A stretch of DNA of 19,852 nt, taken from contig CAZEIW010000221.1 of assembly GCA_964512305.1 (NCBI GenBank), forward strand, positions 1 to 19,852, read 5' to 3'. The notes under the pieces were generated by a model, which saw only the letters and a list, made by a program, of their open reading frames with translations, was not told the origin of the DNA and ran no database searches. Source of the DNA: CAZEIW01 sp964512305 (GTDB lineage: Bacteria > Pseudomonadota > Gammaproteobacteria > Burkholderiales > Burkholderiaceae_F). The number at the start of each line of letters is the position of its first letter. The stretch's first letter is position 1. This document shows positions 9,427 through 17,330 of this stretch, piece after piece. The position numbers and the translations under genes were made by a program.

Positions 9427-9456
9427 GTTTCCCCCTACGGCTCGCGGTGAGGGTGA
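9427..9456. repeat. Possible degraded REP-like element
   Basis: The segment between and across the convergent ends of cobA and the acetyltransferase contains TTTCCCCCT and GGTGAGGGTGAGC. These are the ends of the element seen intact at 136-245, but the central hairpin is missing. It is probably a decayed or deleted copy. Similarity is short, so chance is not excluded. Confidence 0.35.
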
Positions 9457-9974
9457 GCGCGCCACTCTTCGGCCAGAATCGCCCACCGTTCGTGATCGCG
9501 CCACCGCCCCGCGATCTTCAGGTACCTTGGTGAATAGCCCTCGCGCCGGAAGCCGGTGCGGCGAAACAGCGCCAGCGACCGCTGGTTGCCTGGCTGGATG
9601 TTGGCCTCGACGCGGTGCAGCCGCAACTCGCCGAACGCGCGCCGCAGCACCAGGCAGAGGCCTTCCTGCATCAGGCCCCGGCCGGCATGCGGCACGAATC
9701 CATAGCAGCCCAGATACGCGCTGCAGAGCGCGCCGAGGACGATCTCGGTCAGGTTGATCACGCCGGCGAGATCGCCGGAGTCCCGCAGCACGATGAAATG
9801 ACCCTGCCGGGTCGGATCCTCGTTGCGCTGGACGAGCGCGCGGTAGGACGCCGGCGTGGCAGGAGCGGCCACCCAGCGGCCGTGAAGGGAGCGGCTGCGG
9901 CGCACGGCGGCGAGGAACTCGCGCTCGCGCTCGAACGAAGGCGTCTCGAGGCGGACCCGCATCCGTCGACTCAC
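9435..9974 (-). CDS. RimJ/RimL-like GNAT family N-acetyltransferase
   Basis: A 179-residue acetyl-CoA-dependent N-acetyltransferase. The layout fits RimJ-type GNATs: an N-terminal ETPSFEREREFLAAVRRSR block, then GHFIVLRDSGDLAGVINL, then the acetyl-CoA-binding region LGCYGFVPHAGRGLMQEGL. NIQPGNQRSLALFRRTGFRREG is the classic GNAT C-terminal motif. RimJ acetylates an N-terminal residue of a ribosomal protein, but related enzymes act on other targets, so the substrate is unknown. The start is uncertain: GTG 9974 (AAGG directly upstream) or ATG 9962, four codons later. The start region lies in a 14-bp tandem repeat. The last residues fall in a REP-like remnant, suggesting that the C-terminus was re-made by repeat insertion or decay. 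Confidence 0.88.
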   Translation of the reverse strand: MSRRMRVRLETPSFEREREFLAAVRRSRSLHGRWVAAPATPASYRALVQRNEDPTRQGHFIVLRDSGDLAGVINLTEIVLGALCSAYLGCYGFVPHAGRGLMQEGLCLVLRRAFGELRLHRVEANIQPGNQRSLALFRRTGFRREGYSPRYLKIAGRWRDHERWAILAEEWRAHPHREP

Positions 9975-10009
9975 ATCCTTGGACTCACATCCCTGGACTC
10001 ACATCCGTT
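9954..10009. repeat. Four tandem 14-bp units at the acetyltransferase start
   Basis: Units begin at 9954, 9968, 9982 and 9996. Three are nearly identical (GACTCACATCCTTG, GACTCACATCCCTG, GACTCACATCCGTTG) and the first is diverged (GACCCGCATCCGTC). On the minus strand each of the three similar units carries GGATGTGAGTC, so each offers both an ATG followed at once by TGA and an overlapping GTG. The period is not a multiple of three, so copy-number change would move these starts between frames. Confidence 0.85.
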
Positions 10010-10292
10010 GGTGCAGCGGAACCCGTGAGCTGGAGCGAAAGATAGCGCACCTCCGGCGAGCTGCCCGCCAGGCAACGCACGTTTGCGTGGACGGGAACCG
10101 GGCTCGATCGAACGCCCTGCCGTCATCGGTGCGTGTCGAATATTCACGCCGGGCAGCAGCGCGGTGCGCCTATGCGCTAGGGCGGCCTGTCGAAAAATCC
10201 GTCGCGCGCGCCCCGGACCCGGGCTTGTCAACGACAATCCCTTCGGACTAGTCTCTTTGGGTCGAGTCACGGGCCTGCGGACGGGGGTGGCC
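9975..10292. promoter_or_regulatory. Divergent control region between the acetyltransferase and the kinase
   Basis: No convincing gene lies here. For the minus-strand gene a TATCTT -10-like hexamer is at 10039-10044, without a good -35. For the kinase, TTGTCA at 10225-10230 is followed 18 bp later by TAGTCT at 10249-10254, a weak sigma70-like pair. The TTGTCA is part of an inverted repeat, TTGTC-AAC-GACAA (10225-10237), which could be an operator. The left end of the region holds most of the 14-bp tandem repeats. Confidence 0.35.
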
Positions 10293-12194
10293 ATGGCTTC
10301 AGAGCTTGCGTACCCGGACGCGCTGCCGACAGACTCGCGGCTCCATTGGTATGTCGTCGAAAGGGTGCTCGGGCAGGGCGGCTTCGCGATCACCTACCTG
10401 GCCCGGGACACGAACCTCGACCAGCGGGTCGCGATCAAGGAGTTCCTCCCCGTCGAGGTGGCGCAGCGCGACGCCGACGGAACGGTCCGGCCCCGATCGC
10501 AGGAGCAGCGGGTCCGCTTTCGCTGGGGCCTCGACCGCTTCCTGATCGAAGCCCGCACGCTGGCGCGCTTCGACCACCCGAACATCGTGCGCGTGCTCTC
10601 GGTATTCGAGCACCACGGCACCGCGTACATGGTGATGCGGTTCGAGGAAGGGACGAACCTGTCGCAGCTCCTCGAGCAGCGGCGCACGCTTCCCGAGGAC
10701 GAACTGCTGGGGATCCTTCTGCCGATACTCGAAGGGCTGGAGCTGGTCCACGACGCGAAGTTCATCCACCGCGACATCAAGCCGGACAACATCCATATCC
10801 GCAGCGACGGCAACCCGGTGCTGCTCGATTTCGGCTCCGCGCGCCAGGCGCTGGGGCAGGCCAGGACGATGACCGTGCTGGTTGCGCAGGGCTACACGCC
10901 GTTCGAGCAGTACTACGGCGAACCGGAAACGCTCGGGCCGTGGACCGATATCTACAGCCTCGGCGCGACGTGCTATCGCGCCGTGTCCGGAATGACGCCG
11001 GTCGACGCGATCGCTCGCGCAAAGGGGGTACTCGGGAGCCCGCACGACATTCTGATTCCCGCGCAGGTGATCGGGCAGGGGCGCTATTCGGAGCGACTGT
11101 TGAGCGCGATCGACCATGCGCTGAAGTTCTCCGAGAAGGAGCGCCCGCAGTCGATCGGGCAGTGGCTCGACGAGCTACCCCCGTTGCCGGCGGGATCCCC
11201 GGCCGGCAGGGACAACGTCCGCAAGTCCGTGATCGACTCGACGCGGGAAGGTCGCGGCCCCGGGACTCTGCCGATCGCTTCTTCGCGCGCGGCAACCGAG
11301 GAACGATCGCCGCCCCCGCGCACCGCCGTCCCGCCTTCGAGTCCACGATGGATGCCGGCCCTGTGGGCCGCGATCGGCGGAATCGTCGTTGCCGGCGCCG
11401 CCTACCTGGCAGGGCCTGCTTTCCTCGGTGGCAGCGCGCCGCAGGCGCAAAGTGCCGCGCCCGCTCCTGCGGGGCCGGCGCCGGCTCCCTCGCTGCCGCC
11501 CGTCGCGTCCGCGGAGCCACAACCGCCTCCCACGGCCGAGCGCCATGGCCCCGCGGCGGGAGTCATGCCGAGACAGCAGGAAACGCCTGCGCCGGGGGCG
11601 TCGGTGGCCGCACCCTCGAAGCCCGCGATCGTGCATGCGGTCACGGTTCGAACCGTTGCGACCGGCAGGACGACCGTGTCCAGCCCCGCACCCGTTCCGC
11701 CTCAGCCGGAGGCGGCCACTGCCGTTCAGGCAGCCACTGCCGTTCAGGCGCCCGCACCCGCCGAGCTCGCCACGCTCGTCCCGGTCCCGCCGCCGGCGGC
11801 CCTCGAAACGATGCCCGCAGCGGACGCGAAAGCCGGCGCGGCCGATTCGCACGCCGGACGCGCGGCCGTACTTCCGGTGGCACCGCCACAGGCCCAGCCG
11901 CCCGCGGAGGACTTGAGTCCTGCCAGGGCGAGCGATGCCGATGCCCAGTTCCAGGAGGCCGCGCGTTACGCATCGGGCAAGGGCGGAGCCCCCAGCCACT
12001 TTCTCGCGTACGTCAATTTCAGGCTGGCCCTGCTGGGCGGGAAACAGGAAGCGGCTGCGCGTGTCAGCGAAGAACGGCGCCTGCTGCAACCGGCCGAGAT
12101 CCGGCAGGCGGACGCGATCGTCGACAGCATGCGCCGGGCCTCCGGTGCCGGCACCGCGGGCCGGCAGTCGGCGGGCCCCAACTCGAGTCCTTGA
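10293..12194 (+). CDS. Membrane-anchored Ser/Thr protein kinase with a helical C-terminal tail
   Basis: A 633-residue Hanks-type kinase. The cytoplasmic kinase domain spans about residues 18-296. It has a glycine loop GQGGFAITY (27-35), catalytic Lys49 (VAIKEF), helix-C Glu86, the HRDIKPDN loop with Asp161, and DFG (179-181). GYTPFEQYYG replaces the APE-type activation segment end. All catalytic residues are present. One transmembrane helix lies around 353-379 (ALWAAIGGIVVAGAAYLAG). Beyond it are an Ala/Pro-rich stretch (about 380-545) and a helical segment, 548-615, with ARYASGKGG and YVNFRLALLGG that recalls Sel1/TPR units. ATG 10293 follows a GGGGGTGG ribosome-binding region. The open frame extends further upstream but without kinase similarity. 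A lipoprotein gene follows after 4 bp. The substrate and the sensed signal are unknown. Confidence 0.92.
   Translation: MASELAYPDALPTDSRLHWYVVERVLGQGGFAITYLARDTNLDQRVAIKEFLPVEVAQRDADGTVRPRSQEQRVRFRWGLDRFLIEARTLARFDHPNIVRVLSVFEHHGTAYMVMRFEEGTNLSQLLEQRRTLPEDELLGILLPILEGLELVHDAKFIHRDIKPDNIHIRSDGNPVLLDFGSARQALGQARTMTVLVAQGYTPFEQYYGEPETLGPWTDIYSLGATCYRAVSGMTPVDAIARAKGVLGSPHDILIPAQVIGQGRYSERLLSAIDHALKFSEKERPQSIGQWLDELPPLPAGSPAGRDNVRKSVIDSTREGRGPGTLPIASSRAATEERSPPPRTAVPPSSPRWMPALWAAIGGIVVAGAAYLAGPAFLGGSAPQAQSAAPAPAGPAPAPSLPPVASAEPQPPPTAERHGPAAGVMPRQQETPAPGASVAAPSKPAIVHAVTVRTVATGRTTVSSPAPVPPQPEAATAVQAATAVQAPAPAELATLVPVPPPAALETMPAADAKAGAADSHAGRAAVLPVAPPQAQPPAEDLSPARASDADAQFQEAARYASGKGGAPSHFLAYVNFRLALLGGKQEAAARVSEERRLLQPAEIRQADAIVDSMRRASGAGTAGRQSAGPNSSP
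11715..11750 (+). repeat. 18-bp direct duplication inside the kinase linker
   Basis: GCCACTGCCGTTCAGGCA at 11715-11732 is repeated at once at 11733-11750 with only the last base changed. It encodes ATAVQA twice in the Ala/Pro-rich tail. It is in frame and looks like a recent slippage duplication in a low-complexity spacer. Confidence 0.85.
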
Positions 12195-12198
12195 GACC

Positions 12199-12816
12199 AT
12201 GGCGACGGCGCCGCGGCGGCAATCGAGGTTCAAGGCGGCGGTGGTGGCCGCGGTCGCGCTGCTGGCTGCCGGCTGCGTCACCGACGACGAGAAGATCAGG
12301 GCGATCAAGGCCGTCAACGAGAACTTCCGGGTCCAGTACGAGGCGATCCTTTCCGAGCGCGGCACGCACGTGGTCAACGCGCACCGCGAGGACGCGTACA
12401 CGGCGATGCGCGTCGCGCTCGCAACCATGGGGATGCAGCTCGACAACCAGGATCCGAAGCTCGGGTATTTCAGCGTGTTCGCTTCCGCGCCGCTGCCGCT
12501 GGACGCCGGCGAGTGGGCCACGGCGTCGGACATCGACCTGCCGTTGCTGCGCGAGATCACGGCGCCCTACATCGGCTTTGCGCGTCACTTCCTCCATTTC
12601 GAGCCCGAAGGCCTGCAGACCGTGATCAACGTCACGGTCCTCGACGTGCCGCAAGGCGCGTCGGTGTCGCTGACGATGCGCCTGCGCGAGATCGCGCCGC
12701 CACGATCGGGCTATCCCCGCCGCGAATACGCGGCGCCGACCATCGTCAAGACGGGGCTCGACAAGATATGGGCCGCGTTCGACCGCGAGTTGAGCGGCAC
12801 CGCGCCGAAGACGTGA
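12199..12816 (+). CDS. Unrecognised lipoprotein paired with the kinase
   Basis: A 205-residue protein with a lipoprotein signal peptide: basic start APRRQSRFK, hydrophobic core AAVVAAVALL and lipobox LAAGC with acylated Cys26. I do not recognise the mature domain. It begins with a helical segment (DDEKIRAIKAVNENFRVQYE). A mixed alpha/beta part follows with YTAMRVALATMGMQLDNQD, a predicted beta-rich LQTVINVTVLDV / ASVSLTMRLREI, and a C-terminal amphipathic helix. ATG 12199 is 4 bp after the kinase stop, so co-transcription is likely. It could be an envelope partner or sensor for the tail of the kinase, which is an inference from adjacency only. A hairpin and a convergent gene follow. Confidence 0.85.
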   Translation: MATAPRRQSRFKAAVVAAVALLAAGCVTDDEKIRAIKAVNENFRVQYEAILSERGTHVVNAHREDAYTAMRVALATMGMQLDNQDPKLGYFSVFASAPLPLDAGEWATASDIDLPLLREITAPYIGFARHFLHFEPEGLQTVINVTVLDVPQGASVSLTMRLREIAPPRSGYPRREYAAPTIVKTGLDKIWAAFDRELSGTAPKT

Positions 12817-12818
12817 TC

Positions 12819-12835
12819 CGTCCCGGCGCGGGACG
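12819..12835. terminator. Hairpin between convergent genes
   Basis: A perfect 7-bp stem CGTCCCG-GCG-CGGGACG lies in the 28-bp gap between the lipoprotein stop and the stop of the minus-strand regulator. It has no U-tract on either strand, so it would be a weak bidirectional terminator or mRNA 3' stabiliser. Confidence 0.45.
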
Positions 12836-12844
12836 CCCAGGGGT

Positions 12845-15800
12845 TCACGCGGTGCCGGCAGCCGCACGCAGCCTGCCGTAGACGCTCTGCGTTTCCGGCG
12901 ACGGGAATGCCCGCGAGTGCCCGGCCAGCCGGCTGCGCAGGCGCTCGTACACCGCAACGCCGTCCGCATGGCTGCCCCGCCTCAGGTGGCATTCCATCAG
13001 CTTGCGGTACGGCGCCTCGAAGGTCGGATCGCGGTCGATGAGCCTGGCGAGACAGTCGAATGCGGCCTCGTGCTGCCCGGCGTCGGCGAGGCGCCCGGCC
13101 ACGCCGCCGACGCATCGAAGCAGGCGGCCGCGCACGTGTTCCCGGAATCCGATGCAGATCGCCGGCTCCGATTCGTCCGGCAGGAACGGGCCGCGGTAGA
13201 TCCCGAGCGCCGCCTCGAGCGCGGCCAGCAGGACGGCGGGATCGGCTCTGGGCTCGCGCAGCCTCGCTTCCAGATCCTCGAGCCGCAGCTCGAGCGCCCA
13301 GGTGTCGAGCCAGAACAGCGACGGATTGAGGCTGAGGCTGCCCTCGCGCAGCGTGAGCGCGTCGTTGCTCTCCAGGATGTTCCGCCGCAACCGGTGCAAG
13401 GTCTGGTTGAAGGACTGCAGCGCGAAGTCGGCCTCCGAGTGAGGCCAGAGGGCGTCGGCGACCACCTCGCGGCGGACCTTGCGGCCGCCGTGCGCGGCGA
13501 GCAGCTTGAGCAGGTCGACCGGCCGCCCGGCACCCTTCGCAGGGAACTCCACCGGCTGCGACGAGCGCATCAGCTCGAATCCGCCGAAGAACGTCATCTC
13601 GAACGGCCAGGGCCACTGCCGCAGCCGATGCGCCGCCGCCGGCGGCGGCAGGCTGCCGGACCGCACCAACGCGCGGGCGGCCTCGCTCTCAACCTCGTGC
13701 TCGAGCGCGACGGCGCACAGCTCGCCGACGCTGTGCGGGCGCGCGCCGACGACGTGGCGGTAGCCGCGCTCGCGAACCAGCGCAAGCGCGGCCGACAGAT
13801 CGGCCATGGCGCCGGCCGCGTCGCCGGCGGCGAGCGCGGTCGACGCCAGCACCGTCCGGACACTGCAGCCCAGCAGCGGGCTGTCGAGGCGCTCCGCGTG
13901 CGCTGCCGCCACCCGCAACTGCGCCTCCGCGCTCGCGCGATCCTTCGAGGCGGACGCGGCCTGTGCCGCCCAAAGGCGCGCCAGGCACTCCAGCCAGAGC
14001 AGGCCCGACTCGGCAGCCAGCCTGACCGTGGTCTGGGCAAGCCGGCCGGCGGCCGACATGTCGCCATCGTGACCCGCGATCCAGGCTCGAAGGTACTTGA
14101 CCATCGACCGGTCGCCGCGCCGCAGCTCCGCGTCGCCCGTTTCGAGCGCATCGAGCTCGCCTCTGGCCTCCTCGACGCGCCCGAGCCCGACGCTGCACGC
14201 GGCGACCAGCAGCCGCAGCCAGACGTCGAGCCCGTGGATGCCGCCGCCGTTGGCCTCCGCCAGCCCGGCGCGCGCGGCCAGCAGACCCGGCTCGAACGCG
14301 CCGTCGAGCCAGTGGCGAAAGGACGTCGTCAGATCGAGCGCCACGCGCATGCCGGCGCCGAGCTCGCCGGGTGCGATCAGGTCCAGGCGGCCGTCGGCCT
14401 CCGCGAAGTCCCCGCGCAGCAGCGCCAGCAGGACATGCACGAGCGCGTCGGGCTTCGAACCGGCGTCGCTTCGCGGAAGGTCCACAGGCGCGGCGAGCGG
14501 GCCGCGGCCGCGAAGCGCGCAGGCACGCATCCGGGTCGCCAGCGCTTCCGTCCGCGCCAGCGCACCGCGGGCCGCCTCCGATCCGGCCGCCAGCGACGCG
14601 AGCTTGTCCAGCCAGGGGTCGATCACGCTCAGGTCGTCGAATTCCAGGACCGCGGCGTCGATCGCGCCGCAGATCGCGCGCACGGCGCCCCCCGCGTCGC
14701 GCAGCTCTTCCTGAACCCGGCACGCCTGGTCGAAGCGATAGCGTGCCGTCCTCGGACTGACGAGCAGGCTCGATTCGGCCAGCGCCTGCAGCAGCGCGGC
14801 GTTGCGGTCGACCAGATCGGCCGGCAGCATTTCGATCCAGCGGCGCAGGGTCTGGTGCCTTCCCTCGCCCAGCATGGTCGGCGCCTGCGACGCCGCGAGG
14901 CGGGCGACCTGCGGCCAGTCGCCGCACTCGACGAAGAGGCTCACGGCATCCTCGATCTGCCCGGCGTCGAGCAGCAGGGCCGCCGACCGGCGCCTCGCCT
15001 CTGCGTCGACCGCCTGCGGCAGGTCCGCGGCAGCCCGGCTGAGCAGGAACTCGCGCATCAGCGGATGGATCTCGTACAGGCGCGCCGACTCGCCGACGGC
15101 CTCGCGCACGAAATAATCGTTGAGCGCGAGGTTCGCCAGCAGTCGGCCCGCCTGGCTCGAGCCCGACAGGCGTTGCGCGACCTCGATCGTCATCCTCGGC
15201 AGGCACGCGACGCGCAGCAGGAACTCGCGCGTCTGCGGCTCGAACCGCTCGAAGATCTCGCCCGCGAAGTAGTCGAACAGCAGCTGCGGCGCCGTGCCTT
15301 GCGAGACCTCTCCGAGCCCGCCCGCCAGCTTCGCGTGCTCCAGCATCACCACCAGGCCGGCCGCCCATCCCTGCGTGCGCTCCAGCAGCGCGTCGGCGGC
15401 GTCGGGCGTCAGCGAATGGCCCCTCAGGCCCGCGACCTCGCCCACTTCGGCGCGGCTCAGCCGCAGCTCGTCCCAGCCGACGCAGATCATCTGCCGCGCC
15501 GCGCGCATGCGCGCGAAACCGGGCGGCGGCTCGACGCGGCTGGTGACGATCACGCAACAGTGGCGGGGCACCTGGGCCAGGCCCGCTTCCAGCGCCTGCA
15601 GAAGCGAGCCATCGCGGGCGAGCGGGTGCAGATCGTCCAGGACCAGCACGCAGGGCTCGGCGACGCGCGAGAAGATCGCGCGAAAGCAGTTGCGGGAGAG
15701 CGCGGCGACGTCGACGAGCGGCAGGTCGTCGCGCGGCGGCGCCCGGAACGGCGCGCCGTGGAAGTCCCGAACCGCGTGCTGCAGGTAGTGGAAGAACGTC

Positions 15801-16036
15801 GCGACGTCCTCGTCGTCGCGATCGACCTGGTACCACGCCGAGCGGTAGCCGCGTGCCTCGACGTAACTCGCCGCGAGCGTCGTCTTCCCGGCGCCGGCCG
15901 GACCGCTGATCCATGCGACGGTTCGCCCGGGTGAGCCATCGAGGCGCGAGAACAGGGTTTCGCGCCGGATCGCATTCGCGATCGCCGGAGGGGTCGTCTT
16001 CGCGAATGCGGTCCGGCTGCGCAGCGCTTCGTTCAT
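12845..16036 (-). CDS. STAND ATPase / TPR / BTAD transcriptional regulator (MalT-AfsR-like)
   Basis: A 1063-residue regulator. The N-terminal STAND/AAA module has an entry motif RETLFSRLD, Walker A GPAGAGKTT (45-53), Walker B LVLDDLH (131-137) and sensor-like CVIVTSRVEPP. A winged-helix region contains YEIHPLMREFLL. The middle (about 400-800) is helical repeat, TPR-like, with AALLLDAGQIEDAVSLF and similar units, and probably binds an inducer or partner. The C-terminus has an OmpR-like winged helix (about 813-910; KVRREVVADALWP, SFNQTLHRLRRNI) and a bacterial transcriptional activator (BTAD) domain to about residue 1056. This puts a SARP-type DNA-binding end on a MalT-like switch. ATG 16036 has GGGTGG just upstream. 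The SGNH-lipoprotein gene lies 94 bp upstream on the same strand. The target genes are unknown. Confidence 0.92.
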   Translation of the reverse strand: MNEALRSRTAFAKTTPPAIANAIRRETLFSRLDGSPGRTVAWISGPAGAGKTTLAASYVEARGYRSAWYQVDRDDEDVATFFHYLQHAVRDFHGAPFRAPPRDDLPLVDVAALSRNCFRAIFSRVAEPCVLVLDDLHPLARDGSLLQALEAGLAQVPRHCCVIVTSRVEPPPGFARMRAARQMICVGWDELRLSRAEVGEVAGLRGHSLTPDAADALLERTQGWAAGLVVMLEHAKLAGGLGEVSQGTAPQLLFDYFAGEIFERFEPQTREFLLRVACLPRMTIEVAQRLSGSSQAGRLLANLALNDYFVREAVGESARLYEIHPLMREFLLSRAAADLPQAVDAEARRRSAALLLDAGQIEDAVSLFVECGDWPQVARLAASQAPTMLGEGRHQTLRRWIEMLPADLVDRNAALLQALAESSLLVSPRTARYRFDQACRVQEELRDAGGAVRAICGAIDAAVLEFDDLSVIDPWLDKLASLAAGSEAARGALARTEALATRMRACALRGRGPLAAPVDLPRSDAGSKPDALVHVLLALLRGDFAEADGRLDLIAPGELGAGMRVALDLTTSFRHWLDGAFEPGLLAARAGLAEANGGGIHGLDVWLRLLVAACSVGLGRVEEARGELDALETGDAELRRGDRSMVKYLRAWIAGHDGDMSAAGRLAQTTVRLAAESGLLWLECLARLWAAQAASASKDRASAEAQLRVAAAHAERLDSPLLGCSVRTVLASTALAAGDAAGAMADLSAALALVRERGYRHVVGARPHSVGELCAVALEHEVESEAARALVRSGSLPPPAAAHRLRQWPWPFEMTFFGGFELMRSSQPVEFPAKGAGRPVDLLKLLAAHGGRKVRREVVADALWPHSEADFALQSFNQTLHRLRRNILESNDALTLREGSLSLNPSLFWLDTWALELRLEDLEARLREPRADPAVLLAALEAALGIYRGPFLPDESEPAICIGFREHVRGRLLRCVGGVAGRLADAGQHEAAFDCLARLIDRDPTFEAPYRKLMECHLRRGSHADGVAVYERLRSRLAGHSRAFPSPETQSVYGRLRAAAGTA

Positions 16037-16130
16037 CGCCACCCGGGTGTCTCGTTGCGCCGTCGAAAACGAGTCTACGCCCCTCCCCGGCTGCAGCAGC
16101 CCGGCTCGCCCGCCGCGGGGCGCCTGCGGC

Positions 16131-17330
16131 TCACAACCAGCCTCTGGCCTCCATCGCCGCCAGGACCCGGTTCGCGAGCTGCTGATGCGCATACGGCGTC
16201 GGGTGGATGTCGTCCGCATAGTAGTAGCGTCCCGCGGCGTGCAGGCTCAGGCCGGGCTGCAGATTGCCCGTGTTGCACATCAGTGCGTTATGGATCGGGT
16301 TGGTCGCCGCCGCCAGGTCGCAAGCGGGGAGCGTGACGTTGGTGAAGCCGTACTTCTGCGGGTTCGCGTTTTGATCCTGGCTGAAGGCGTAGGCATCCAC
16401 GAACAGCACGCCGCTTCCCGCCAGTCCGGCCTGCAGCGTCGAATTGAAGGTGGTCACCAGCGCCGTGGTCAGACTCTGCGTCGCCGCTCCGAGGCTGACG
16501 AAACGCGGCGCCGCGCTCATGTCCGGGATGTTGACGACGACCACGTACTTGGCGCCGTTCGCGAGCAGCAGCTGCCGGACGTCGCCTGTCAGATCGGTCG
16601 CGGCCTGTGCCATCGCGGCGGCGGCCTGCGCCGGCGTCTGGGCGCCCGCCCCGACGAGCGCGAGGTTGATGAGCACGTCGTTGGCGCCCGCCAGCACGAG
16701 CACGACTTCGTCCCCCCGGAACGCGCCGCCAGCCGCCTTCAGATGGTTGCCGATCTGGGTGACGATCGGCACCGTCAGCCAGCCGGTCACGGCGTTGTCG
16801 CCGCCAAGGGCCGCGTTGCCCGGCCCGATCGGGTCGGTCACGCGCGCCCCGCCCTGTGCATAGGCGGTGCAACCGGCGTGAAGCGTCACCGGCACGTTGA
16901 AATCGAGCGGCGCGCTGATGCCGTCGAGGCCGGTTTCGTAGGCGCAGGGCGCGGGCAGGTCGAGCTCGTCGGCGATGTCGTCGACCCAGATCTGCGTCTC
17001 GCGCCCGTTGATCGTGTACTTGCCGCCGCCGCCGAAGGCGACCACCGATCCGACGGCATACGTGCCGACGTCGCTCAGACTGTCTCCGAACGACACCAGC
17101 GACGAGAAGCGGGACTTCGACGTCGGCCCGCCGGCGCCGCATGCCGCCGCGGATGCCGACGATGCCGAGGCCGATGCCGCGGTCGCGCTCGCGGTGGCAG
17201 CGGTCGCGCAGCTGCCCGCGCTCATCGCGGCCGCCTGTCCGCCGCCCCCGTCGGATCCTCCCCCACACGCCGCGACCAGCGCCGCCAGCGCGGCCGCGGC
17301 ACACCAACCCCAGCTACGACGAGTTTTCAT
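16131..17330 (-). CDS. SGNH/GDSL-family hydrolase lipoprotein
   Basis: A 399-residue surface or periplasmic esterase/lipase-like protein. The signal peptide starts MKTRRSWGW and ends in lipobox LVAAC (Cys22). An Ala/Ser-rich low-complexity spacer follows to about residue 64. SGNH blocks are visible: block I SFGDSLSDVG with nucleophile Ser84, block II with Gly160 (YAQGGARV), block III GANDV with Asn217, and block V DDIHPT with Asp373 and His376. The four namesake residues are all present, so the enzyme should be active on an ester substrate that cannot be named. ATG 17330 is preceded by a perfect AGGAGG with 5-base spacing. The upstream open frame has no signal peptide, so this start is firm. 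The STAND-BTAD regulator follows 94 bp downstream. Confidence 0.93.
   Translation of the reverse strand: MKTRRSWGWCAAAALAALVAACGGGSDGGGGQAAAMSAGSCATAATASATAASASASSASAAACGAGGPTSKSRFSSLVSFGDSLSDVGTYAVGSVVAFGGGGKYTINGRETQIWVDDIADELDLPAPCAYETGLDGISAPLDFNVPVTLHAGCTAYAQGGARVTDPIGPGNAALGGDNAVTGWLTVPIVTQIGNHLKAAGGAFRGDEVVLVLAGANDVLINLALVGAGAQTPAQAAAAMAQAATDLTGDVRQLLLANGAKYVVVVNIPDMSAAPRFVSLGAATQSLTTALVTTFNSTLQAGLAGSGVLFVDAYAFSQDQNANPQKYGFTNVTLPACDLAAATNPIHNALMCNTGNLQPGLSLHAAGRYYYADDIHPTPYAHQQLANRVLAAMEARGWL

Noticed and set aside
12917..15934. 1005-codon plus-strand open frame
   Set aside because: It is antisense to the STAND-BTAD regulator, whose Walker motifs and winged helix are unmistakable.
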